Shown: positions 1 through 7,617 of the stretch, in pieces | How the letters are laid out: each line of letters opens with the position of its first letter | Position numbering within the stretch: position 1 is the first letter of the stretch | Assembly (NCBI GenBank): GCA_964648365.1 | Contig: CAZYLK010000074.1 | Span: 1-27,252, forward strand | Source: SURF-32 sp964648365 | GTDB lineage: Bacteria; Planctomycetota; Phycisphaerae; UBA1845 | Length of the DNA: 27,252 nt | Direction: 5' to 3' | Notes under the pieces: generated by a model | Seen by the model: the letters and a program-made list of their open reading frames with translations, nothing else | The model's database searches: none | Told to the model about the DNA's origin: nothing | Translations under genes and position numbers: made by a program

Positions 1-1681
1 TGCAGTGTTGTCCTACCGAACTCTCCGCCACCTCGCGGCGCTGGAACAGAATCATCGCCAGCCCCAGCGCCAGCGTCGTCGAAATGAGAACCAACTGGCC
101 GATCCCCTGCAAGACCCACACGAGGCTGACGTTGCGGCCGTCCACGAGCACTTCGATCGCGTTGAATCGTGCGAAGTTGGGGATGACGGTGAACAGCAGG
201 CTCAGCGCCTCGCCGACCCCCTCGTTGAAGAACCCGCGGAACGCCTCCGACGCCGCGGCGCCGTCTCCGCTCATCAGCGCGCGGCCGAAGTCCGCCGCCT
301 GGCTGAAGACGGTGGCGCCGTCCGTGTCCATCGGGTCAATCGCCTCGTTCAGAAAGTTCTGCATGCCGGCCAGGGCATAGAACGCGAACGCCACCAGGCA
401 GGCAACGGGGAAGGAAAACACGCTCGTCGTCAGAAGACCCAGCGCCGCCAGGAACGTGAGTTTGCACATGGTCAGCGCGAGCAGCCGCACCAGGTTGCCC
501 TCAAACGTGCCGACCACGAAGAGACACTCGACCGGGGTCGATTTGAGGAACTCGACCGTGCAGGGATAGAGCGGCTCGGGGATCGGGAACTCCTCCGGGT
601 TGGCGTAGGGATTGAGGTTGATGAACATGACGGTGAGCGTGAGGTCTTCCGCCACGCAGTCCGCAGGCACCTTGATCGTCTGGTAGCGCTGGATGACGTG
701 CCTTGTGTACGCCGTGTACCGGGCGGCCCCCTTGGACGGATCGCCGATGACCCATTGCGCCCGCAGGATTTCATCCGGGGGATACCCGTAGACCTCGGCC
801 TTGTAGCGGATCTGGATCTCGTTGTCGCGACTGCGGTCGCAGAGAATGTTCTCGAACTGGAACACGCGCCGGCCGGTCGGCGAGACGACGCGCCACTGCG
901 CCTCCGCCTTGTCGGCGAGTTGGAGCCGTTCGGCTTCCGGGTCGTAGTCCAGCGTCAGGTCGTAGAAGCCCTCCCGCAGGCGCATCTGATATTCCGCCTC
1001 GGCCTGCTGGGTAAAGTCCGGTGGGATGAACGTCGTACCGGCGCGAGCCACCAGCACTTCATTGAAAAGCCGCCGTCGGTCTTCGCTGGGATCCTCGTCG
1101 ACGACTTCGCCCTTGACCTGAAAAGAAGTGCGCTCGCCGAACTGCTTCTCGTCGATCGGGGGATGCGTGCGGGCGATGTACTCCACCATTCCGTAGATGG
1201 TCAGGCCGGTGAAGATCAGAAAGCTGGCGTTGAACATGCAGATGCCCAGCCACTTGCCCAGGATGTACTGCCAGCGGGCGACGGGCTTGGTCATCAGTAC
1301 CATGATCTGCTTGCCGACCAGTTCATCCGACACGGTGCGGGAAAGGAAAATGGTCAGGATCGCAAGCAGGAACCCCACCGTCGTCAGCGAATAGGACAGG
1401 TAGCTCTGCACCGCGCCCGTCAGCGTGCTGTCGCCGCGGATCGTCAGCGGCAGGCCGATGACGCACACCGCGATGAGGGCCAGGAAGACCAGGGCGATCT
1501 TCATGCGGATGCCCTCTGCGACGGTCTGCTGGGCGATGGCGCCCACGCGCGTCCGGCCCAGCGGCGTCCACACGTAGAAACGCTGCCCGGCCCGCATCAG
1601 GGCGGCGCGGAAGCGGATGACCAGCCGGATCGGCAGCATGAAGGGGCTGGCCAGCAGGCTCGAAGCGGTATCGTCGCTCAT
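1..1681 (-). CDS. ABC-2 type transporter permease, 3' end cut by window edge
   Basis: The reverse strand is open for 560 codons from an ATG at 1681 to the left edge with no stop, so the extreme C-terminus is missing. It is probably only a few residues short, because the visible end ILFQRREV matches the terminal LFQRREVG of the other permease in this window (7618-8586). Membrane segments lie near residues 60-78, 100-118 and 143-165. A long soluble stretch of about 215 residues (170-385) follows, then segments near 402-440 and a last one near 535-553. The motif after segment two (SRTVSDELVGKQ...MTKPVARWQYILGKWLG) is typical of ABC-2/NosY-like permeases. The start overlaps the stop of the upstream ATPase gene by 4 bp (ATGA), so the two are almost certainly partners. 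The substrate is unknown. The large soluble insert is absent from the smaller paralogue and may face outside the cytoplasm. Confidence 0.88.
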   Translation of the reverse strand, partial: MSDDTASSLLASPFMLPIRLVIRFRAALMRAGQRFYVWTPLGRTRVGAIAQQTVAEGIRMKIALVFLALIAVCVIGLPLTIRGDSTLTGAVQSYLSYSLTTVGFLLAILTIFLSRTVSDELVGKQIMVLMTKPVARWQYILGKWLGICMFNASFLIFTGLTIYGMVEYIARTHPPIDEKQFGERTSFQVKGEVVDEDPSEDRRRLFNEVLVARAGTTFIPPDFTQQAEAEYQMRLREGFYDLTLDYDPEAERLQLADKAEAQWRVVSPTGRRVFQFENILCDRSRDNEIQIRYKAEVYGYPPDEILRAQWVIGDPSKGAARYTAYTRHVIQRYQTIKVPADCVAEDLTLTVMFINLNPYANPEEFPIPEPLYPCTVEFLKSTPVECLFVVGTFEGNLVRLLALTMCKLTFLAALGLLTTSVFSFPVACLVAFAFYALAGMQNFLNEAIDPMDTDGATVFSQAADFGRALMSGDGAAASEAFRGFFNEGVGEALSLLFTVIPNFARFNAIEVLVDGRNVSLVWVLQGIGQLVLISTTLALGLAMILFQRREVAESSVGQHC

Positions 1682-2901
1682 GGGCCGCCGTCCTTGGCCC
1701 CGCCGCCCTTGATCAGCCCGTCGATCACGGCTCGGTCGGCGTCCGCCGGCGCCCGGCGCGGCTCCCGCGGCTTGGGAGACGATTCGCGGCGCGGCTCCGA
1801 GGGCTTGGTCTCGTCGTCCTTGGGCTTGTTCGCGTCCCGGGCGGAGGCCAGCAGTTCCTCGACCACGGGTCGCTCGGGCCGCTCGACGACCTGAACCGGC
1901 TCTACCGGCTCCGGCGCCGGCGCGTCCGGCGCGGGCCGCCGACCGGCGTCCACCAGCGACTCCACCAGCGAGTGAGCGGTTTCGCCCAGGAAGTCAGGCA
2001 GCCCGCCGACCGCCCGCACGCCCGACGTGGCGATGTTCGCCTTGTGCGATTCCTGCACGACCTGGATGAAGAAATCCTCCAGCCGGTGCCGCGGCGCGCC
2101 GACGCTGACGATGTCCTTCTTTTCCAGTCGGGTCAGCAGGTCGCGGATTTGCTCGATCGTCTCCTCGGAGAGCTTCTCCGTGGTGATCTGGGTGAGTTCC
2201 GACTTGCTCAGCAGTTCCTTGATGTCGCCGGCGGCGCGCTGCTGTCCGCCATAGAGAATGCTGATTTCGTCGCACACGTCCTCGACGTCGGCCAGTACGT
2301 GGCTGGAGAGCAGAATGGTCTTGCCCATCCGGCCCAGTTCACGGATGACGTCCTTGATCTGACGCGTGCCCATCGGATCGAGCCCGGAGGTCGGTTCATC
2401 GAGGATCAGAAAATCCGGATCGTTGATCAGCGCCTGCGCCAGGCCGATGCGGCGGGCCATACCCTTGGAATACTCGCCGATGCGCCGCTTCGACTCGTGG
2501 CGCAGGCCCACCATGTCCAGCAGCTTCTCGATGCGGTTGGTGCGCACGCGCTCCGGCAGGCGAAACAGCCGCCCGTAGTAGTCGAGCGTTTCGCGGGCGT
2601 CGAGAAACCGATACAGGTAGGACTCTTCCGGCAGGAATCCGATGCGGTTTTTGACGGCCACGTCCGTCGGGGCCTTGCCGAAGACGGCGATGCGACCACG
2701 GCTCGGATAGAGCAATCCGAGCAGCATCTTGATGGTCGTGCTCTTGCCGGATCCGTTGGGACCGAGCAGGCCGAAGATCTGCCCCGGACGGATCTCCACG
2801 TTGAGATCCTTGACCGCGGAAACCTTCGGACGCCGCCAGAAGTCACGGAATACCTTGCAGAGCCCGGCCGTGTGGACGATCGGCGTCGTTTTCTGACTCA
2901 T
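1678..2901 (-). CDS. ABC transporter ATP-binding protein with disordered C-terminal tail
   Basis: A 407-residue protein. The ATPase domain (about 1-235) has Walker A GPNGSGKST (47-55), the signature YSKGM (144-148), Walker B LILDEP (165-170) and the H-loop SSH (199-201). This is the layout of CcmA/NatA-like ATPases that energise ABC-2 permeases. Residues 240-310 form the usual accessory region. From about 315 to 407 the chain is rich in Pro, Glu, Arg and Lys and looks disordered, an extension most family members lack. The ATG at 2901 was chosen because the family N-terminus (MSQKT, then the first beta strand) begins there; the reading frame stays open upstream but that part overlaps the preceding gene and is not ABC-like. 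It starts 7 bp after the HflK-like gene stops and its TGA overlaps the permease ATG, so it belongs to the five-gene unit. Confidence 0.93.
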   Translation of the reverse strand: MSQKTTPIVHTAGLCKVFRDFWRRPKVSAVKDLNVEIRPGQIFGLLGPNGSGKSTTIKMLLGLLYPSRGRIAVFGKAPTDVAVKNRIGFLPEESYLYRFLDARETLDYYGRLFRLPERVRTNRIEKLLDMVGLRHESKRRIGEYSKGMARRIGLAQALINDPDFLILDEPTSGLDPMGTRQIKDVIRELGRMGKTILLSSHVLADVEDVCDEISILYGGQQRAAGDIKELLSKSELTQITTEKLSEETIEQIRDLLTRLEKKDIVSVGAPRHRLEDFFIQVVQESHKANIATSGVRAVGGLPDFLGETAHSLVESLVDAGRRPAPDAPAPEPVEPVQVVERPERPVVEELLASARDANKPKDDETKPSEPRRESSPKPREPRRAPADADRAVIDGLIKGGGAKDGGP

Positions 2902-2908
2902 GTCGTTA

Positions 2909-4210
2909 TCAACCGCCAAACACCGGCGCCTCGTGGACGCCCGGCTTGAGCGATTCCAGTTCCTGTTTGAACTTGTCCGTTTCAGCCTCCTTCTGGTGTT
3001 CCGGATCAGGCCCGATCTTGACCCGGAACTGGTAGGCGTTGAACGGGCGGTAAATCTTCGTGACTTCCTTGTTGTTGAGAATGAGATTGCGCGTGACGTC
3101 CCATTTGCGCGCAAACAGCAGGCGCCCGTTCCGCTCGTACTCGGGAAGCAGCGCCAGGTATTCGCGCAGGTCGTTCTCGATGCCGCCGACGACGCGCGAG
3201 GAACGGCCCCGGGCCTCGGCGATCATGCGGCCCGCCATGCCGGCCAGCTCGTCGCCTTCGAGAATCTGCTCGAGGTACGCCTCCCGCTCCGCGACACGCG
3301 CCTCGTCTCCGGCGAGCCGGGCCGCCTCGATCTCGTCCAGCGCTGCGACGACGACGCGATAGGCGCTGCCGGCGGCGTTGTTGAGGATCGTGGTCTGTTC
3401 CTTCTCCGCCTTCTGAATCTCGGTGCGACGGCGGTTTTCCGCCCGCTGCGCCTCTTGAAAGGCGTCCCGCACCTGAACGGGCACGATCGAGAATGGCACC
3501 TTGAGATCCGTGAGCGTGACGCCCGATTCCAGCCGGTCCAGTTCGAGGTTGACCTGATCGCGGACCGCCACGCGGAAGGCCTCCACGCGGCGGCGGTACA
3601 CGTCCTCGGCCCGCATGGAACCGGCGATGTCGATCGCCGCGCTTTCGACCAGAGCGGTCAGCAGGCCCTCGGCCGCCTCCTGATTGCGGCCCTGGAGATT
3701 GCGGATGTAGTCCGCCAGGTTGCTGATCTTGTAGGTCGCCACCCACTGCACGTGGACCAGGCCGCGATCGCCCGTCAGCAGGGCGCCGTCCCGGACGGGA
3801 TTCAGGCCGCTGGCGTGCCCGCGAGAGACGAACTCGAGGCCGCGCTTCTTTTCATCCTCGCTGAGCGCCAGCATGTGCGACTCGATGACCAGATCCCTGG
3901 CCTCGGCCACCGGCAGGCGAATGACGTCGTCGATCGGGTAGGGCCAGGCCAGCAGCAGCCCCGGCTCATGTACGTCGTCGAGGATGCGCCCGACGCGCGC
4001 GACCACGGCTTTCTCGCTCGGCTGAACGAAGGTCACGCCTGAGAACAGGTAAACGACCACCAGACCGAACATCAGGTACTTGAGAATCTGAAAGCTGGCC
4101 CGCAGCGCGTCCGCCAGCGATTGACTTGCCGCATCGAGCGGCGTGTCGTCGACCTCATCGTGATGATGATGGTGGTGATGGTGACCGTGGTCGTGTGCGT
4201 GATCGTGCAT
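2909..4210 (-). CDS. hflK: SPFH/Band-7 protein, HflK-like, with polyhistidine N-terminus
   Basis: A 433-residue protein. Residues 1-17 hold 12 histidines, including eight in a row (10-17), before an acidic linker. One membrane segment (about 41-59) is followed by an SPFH domain that opens with FVQPSEKAVVARVGRI and has the PGLLLAWPYPID motif of HflK/HflC proteins. An Arg/Glu-rich helical region about 235-330 is probably the coiled coil that packs SPFH rings. HflK and HflC are known to form a membrane cage around the FtsH protease; no ftsH is seen here. The ATG at 4210 has GGGAG upstream and gives the His-rich start directly. The frame continues upstream to an ATG at 4366, but that part overlaps the HflC-like gene and is basic and low-complexity. 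Spacing is 19 bp after the HflC-like gene and 7 bp before the ATPase. The His tract could bind Zn or Ni; that is inference. Confidence 0.88.
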   Translation of the reverse strand: MHDHAHDHGHHHHHHHHDEVDDTPLDAASQSLADALRASFQILKYLMFGLVVVYLFSGVTFVQPSEKAVVARVGRILDDVHEPGLLLAWPYPIDDVIRLPVAEARDLVIESHMLALSEDEKKRGLEFVSRGHASGLNPVRDGALLTGDRGLVHVQWVATYKISNLADYIRNLQGRNQEAAEGLLTALVESAAIDIAGSMRAEDVYRRRVEAFRVAVRDQVNLELDRLESGVTLTDLKVPFSIVPVQVRDAFQEAQRAENRRRTEIQKAEKEQTTILNNAAGSAYRVVVAALDEIEAARLAGDEARVAEREAYLEQILEGDELAGMAGRMIAEARGRSSRVVGGIENDLREYLALLPEYERNGRLLFARKWDVTRNLILNNKEVTKIYRPFNAYQFRVKIGPDPEHQKEAETDKFKQELESLKPGVHEAPVFGG

Positions 4211-4229
4211 GATGAATCTCCCGTGGGTG

Positions 4230-5258
4230 TTACGATCCCGCGTTGTCCGCGTCCGTCGGTTCCCCGTCCGGCGATACTGCGTGCGTCTCGCCCGGGGTCT
4301 TCCCCTTGTGATCGATCGGCGGGCGAATCCACTCCAAAGTCGCCGCCACGTCGCCCCGTCCCGCATCCGACGTCGGTCCCATGAAATCTTCGTTGAAGAG
4401 GTCGAACGGCGGGCCGCTCGTGTCCAGGATGATCGTCGTCCGCGACTTCAGCGCGTTCATGACGCCGCGGAGCTTATCCAGGAAGATCCGCAGCTCCGGA
4501 TGGCGATCGAATTGCTTGTAGTATTCCGACACGATCCGCTGCGCGTCCGCGTCGATCTGAGATACCTTCTTTTCCGCTTCTGCCAGGATGGCGGCCTCCG
4601 TGGCGCGGGCTGCGGCGATGATCTCGGTCGCCTTTGCCTCGCCTTCCTTGACGTACTTTTCCGCCTTGGCCTGCTGGGCGGACTTCATACTGGCGAAGAT
4701 GGTTGACGTGACTTTTTCGGGCACGCTGAGCTTGCGGATGCCGAAGCCGAGCACCTCCACGCCGTACTGGTCCAGGGCGGAGGCGCGGATCGTGCGCACG
4801 ATGGAGTCCTCGATGTCGGCGAGTTTGCGCTCGTTTTCGTCCACCGAAACGAACTCGGCAAACAGCCGCCGTCCGACTTCCTGGTTCTTGCACGTCTGGA
4901 CCAGCGTCCGCAGCTTCTTGATGCCCTCGTCCTCGTTCGGGAAGTTCTCGTGGAATTTCGACGGGTCGTCGATCTGCCAGATCGTATAGGTCGAGAGGAT
5001 GATGGTCTTCTCGTCGCGTGTGCCGGTTTCCTCGGTGCGATCCAGAAGCACGCGCTTGCGGTTGTCGTACTTCACGACGCTCTGAATGGGCCAGGGCAGC
5101 TTGAACTTCAGCCCGGGCTCGTTGATCGCGTTCTTGGCGGGCCGGCCGGCGGTCTTGATGATCGCGACCTCCGTCGACCGCACCTCGAACGTACACATGT
5201 AGGCCAGAAGCACCAGTATCACGAATACCGATGTTGCTATCGTCCACGTATTCTTCAT
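4230..5258 (-). CDS. hflC: SPFH/Band-7 protein, HflC-like
   Basis: A 342-residue protein with an uncleaved N-terminal anchor (about 7-23), then an SPFH domain beginning FEVRSTEVAIIKTAGRPA and containing the HflC-like PGLKFKLPWPIQSV motif and later RIKLxVPEKV-type residues (RKLSVPEKV). An Ala/Glu/Lys-rich helix follows (about 205-255), as in HflC. The C-terminus from about 275 is an extension with little predicted order. The start has a strong Shine-Dalgarno (AGGAG) about 9 bases upstream of ATG 5258. In the family, HflC pairs with HflK to make a hetero-oligomeric enclosure in the inner membrane that regulates FtsH. The HflK-like gene follows after 19 bp, consistent with a pair. The third SPFH gene is 40 bp upstream. 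Confidence 0.9.
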   Translation of the reverse strand: MKNTWTIATSVFVILVLLAYMCTFEVRSTEVAIIKTAGRPAKNAINEPGLKFKLPWPIQSVVKYDNRKRVLLDRTEETGTRDEKTIILSTYTIWQIDDPSKFHENFPNEDEGIKKLRTLVQTCKNQEVGRRLFAEFVSVDENERKLADIEDSIVRTIRASALDQYGVEVLGFGIRKLSVPEKVTSTIFASMKSAQQAKAEKYVKEGEAKATEIIAAARATEAAILAEAEKKVSQIDADAQRIVSEYYKQFDRHPELRIFLDKLRGVMNALKSRTTIILDTSGPPFDLFNEDFMGPTSDAGRGDVAATLEWIRPPIDHKGKTPGETHAVSPDGEPTDADNAGS

Positions 5259-5298
5259 TAACGCACTCTCCTAAGCGGGTCGACCTGACGCCGGGTTT

Positions 5299-7434
5299 CT
5301 AGTGATCTTTCGACGACAGGTCGATCTGCGTCGGCTCCACGTTCTCATACTCGATGATGACCTTGCTGGGATCTCCCAGGATCAGATACTTCCGGATTCG
5401 ATCCAGCTCGTTATACAGTTCCAATTGCTTGCGCTGCAGGTACAGCTTCGGCGCCGCCTCGTACGCCGCGACCTCCCCCGCGAACATGGCCAGCTTGGCC
5501 CGCTCGCCGCTGTTGAGCCAGGCCGCGGCGGCTCGGGCTTCGGCGATTCTCGCGGCCGCCATGCCGCTCAGCGGCGGGATGCCGGCCTCCGGGTTGCCCA
5601 CCAGCAGATCGTCGACCCGCTGCTGGGCGGCGGCGAACTCCGGCGACTCGGGGCTGAACTGCGCCCGCGCGGCGTCGCGGCGGAGAATGGCCTGGTACAG
5701 GCCGGCCGCCCGGTCGCGATTGCCCGCCACCGCGGTGAGGATCGTCTCGGCGCGGCCTTCGGCGGCGTTAATGGCGGCGTTCATGCCGCCCTCGGCCGCG
5801 ATCACGTCCTGATAGGTGGAGGCGACCTCCTCCGCCGCCGGCGGATGAACGCTCTGCAGGCCGCAGAACACCAGGTCCACGCCCAATTCAAGCGCGTCGA
5901 GTTCTCGCTGCAAGTCCGAGCGGAGCTTTTCATTAAACGCCTGCCGCCCGGCGCCCATCAGATCCTCCAGATCGACGCTGGCGGCGTTATCCGTCAGGAC
6001 TCGGTTCGCGACGCAGTCGATCAGCGTCGCCGGATTCGAATAGGTGTAGAGGAACTTCTCGATGTCGCGGATGCGAAACTCGATGGGCATCGACGCCATC
6101 GCCAGGCTGACCGCGACGGAACGGTCCGCGGTCACCGATTCCGTCGGATCACCATCGGGGACCGGCGCCGGCGCCGAATGGGTGGACAAGTCCGCCAGGT
6201 CCGTGGCCGCAACGATGAGCATCAACTCCGACTGGAACTCGTGCGTTTCCGTCCACAGGATCGCGTCGCGGGTGTGCTGGTCGCGCTTCGTCGGTGCGTC
6301 GAGATTCTCGCCGATCAGCAGGCCGTTGAGCCGCTTGACCGGCGCGCGGTGGGCCACGTCGATCGGCCAGGGGAACTTCAGATGCATGCCGGATCGCAGC
6401 ACCTTCACCTTGCCATCCACGCGGACGGTTCGCCCGAAGCGCTCGATCAGCGCCGCCTCGTCGGCGTCAACCATCAGGACGCTCGTCAGCGCCAGGATCA
6501 CCAGCGCCGTCAGGACCGCGAGCGGCAGCAGCGCCGATTGCAAAAGCTGATAGAACCACGTCTTGCTGACTTCAAACCCGAACTGATAGTTGATCGCGTC
6601 GGTAATCGAACGGGCAATGCCGCCCGGCTCGCTGATCAGGCCCAGGAGCCTGCTGTCGAACGCCGGTCGGCGGATCGTGCCGGGGATGCGCGGGCGATAG
6701 AAGTCAACGATGAAGTTGACGAGAAATTCGAGACCGATGATCAGGCAGGCGGCCCGCACGATGTACATGCCCAGCGGCTCACCCGTGGACCAGTACTTGC
6801 CCACCACCAGGGCTGCCGCGGCGATGGCGCAGACCAGCGCGGTGCCGGTCATGATGGCGGCGCCGGCGCGGATGAGGCGGAAGTCGCGAATCCGGGCCAG
6901 GCCGATGGCGTACCGCGCCATCAGGAAGCAGACCAGGCCGATGCCGACCGCGAACCACCACACCAGGATCGGTTCGATGGTCCGGTCTTCCGGCCGGAAC
7001 ACCTCCGGGTCGAACACTGTGGCGAAGCTCCAGCCCCAGCCGACCCAGTTGCCGATGATCAGCTTGATACTCAGCAGGCCGGTCACGATCGGCAGCGCCC
7101 AGCGAGCCAGCGCTTCCAGCTTGCGCCGCTCGATCATGAACTCCTCGTCGTCCACCTCGAACAGCGCGGGATCGTCGCCGGCGGCACGCGAGCGCCGCAG
7201 TTCCGCGGCTTCGAGTTGCTCGGTCAACACCCGACGCCGCTGCCGGAAGATCAACAGAAGGGTGATCCAGATCGGAACGCCGATGCCTGCGAAACGAGCC
7301 GCACCGGCGATGAGCGGCGACTCGAACTGACGAGCCACCACCGCCAACCCGGCTGCTGCCAGTACCTGCACCAGCAGGCCGACCCAGACGGTCGTCAGTG
7401 CTCTGCGGTCGGCGGGTGTGAGAGATTCAGCCAT
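5299..7434 (-). CDS. Polytopic SPFH-domain membrane protein
   Basis: A 711-residue protein. The N-terminal 320 residues carry about seven hydrophobic segments (near 15-34, 42-63, 113-128, 154-176, 190-211, 223-243 and 299-321). The SPFH domain then opens with VDADEAALIERFGRTV and includes SGMHLKFPWPIDVAHR, the HflK/HflC-like signature. An Ala/Glu/Arg-rich helical region (about 560-690) and the C-terminal tail (VIIEYENVEPTQIDL) end the protein. Classical HflK has a single membrane segment and is about 420 residues, so the multi-pass N-terminal half is the unusual part. It is the first gene of the minus-strand unit, 40 bp before the HflC-like gene, and is divergent from the permease gene at 7618. 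It could act as the membrane platform for the two smaller SPFH proteins (inference). The ATG at 7434 fits the start of the first hydrophobic segment. Confidence 0.88.
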   Translation of the reverse strand: MAESLTPADRRALTTVWVGLLVQVLAAAGLAVVARQFESPLIAGAARFAGIGVPIWITLLLIFRQRRRVLTEQLEAAELRRSRAAGDDPALFEVDDEEFMIERRKLEALARWALPIVTGLLSIKLIIGNWVGWGWSFATVFDPEVFRPEDRTIEPILVWWFAVGIGLVCFLMARYAIGLARIRDFRLIRAGAAIMTGTALVCAIAAAALVVGKYWSTGEPLGMYIVRAACLIIGLEFLVNFIVDFYRPRIPGTIRRPAFDSRLLGLISEPGGIARSITDAINYQFGFEVSKTWFYQLLQSALLPLAVLTALVILALTSVLMVDADEAALIERFGRTVRVDGKVKVLRSGMHLKFPWPIDVAHRAPVKRLNGLLIGENLDAPTKRDQHTRDAILWTETHEFQSELMLIVAATDLADLSTHSAPAPVPDGDPTESVTADRSVAVSLAMASMPIEFRIRDIEKFLYTYSNPATLIDCVANRVLTDNAASVDLEDLMGAGRQAFNEKLRSDLQRELDALELGVDLVFCGLQSVHPPAAEEVASTYQDVIAAEGGMNAAINAAEGRAETILTAVAGNRDRAAGLYQAILRRDAARAQFSPESPEFAAAQQRVDDLLVGNPEAGIPPLSGMAAARIAEARAAAAWLNSGERAKLAMFAGEVAAYEAAPKLYLQRKQLELYNELDRIRKYLILGDPSKVIIEYENVEPTQIDLSSKDH

Positions 7435-7617
7435 GCCTTATTCCTGCAAGTCACACACGAAAGTGAACGAGGCCGCGCGTCGGGCGTATCTGCGCTTGGA
7501 AGGCGAGCCAAGGGGGCGTCGCCTTGTCGGAGCCGCGCGGCACCATACAATAATGACCCTGACGTGCCAAGTCGCGATCCGGCGGTTCAGGCATCCTTAA
7601 AAAACCCGAACGACATC
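7435..7617. promoter_or_regulatory. Divergent intergenic region between SPFH/ABC unit and second permease
   Basis: This 183-bp gap must hold the promoter of the minus-strand five-gene unit and that of the plus-strand permease/isochorismatase pair. On the plus strand a plausible sigma-70 site is TTGTCG (7524-7529), a 16-bp spacer and TACAAT (7546-7551), which would put the start of transcription near 7558 and leave a leader of about 60 bases. The permease ATG at 7618 has no clear Shine-Dalgarno. No convincing promoter could be picked on the minus strand by eye. Confidence 0.45.

Noticed and set aside
5..4042. Long plus-strand open frames opposite the ABC and SPFH genes
   Set aside because: They are antisense by-products of GC-rich codon use; their residues are low-complexity and the minus strand has well-recognised domains.
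5302..7430. A very long plus-strand open frame running antisense to the polytopic SPFH gene and continuous with the permease gene at 7618
   Set aside because: The antisense part is Arg/Gln/His-rich and matches no family, while the minus strand encodes a clear SPFH protein. High GC at third positions keeps the opposite strand free of stops. Only the 3' part from 7618 is a real gene.
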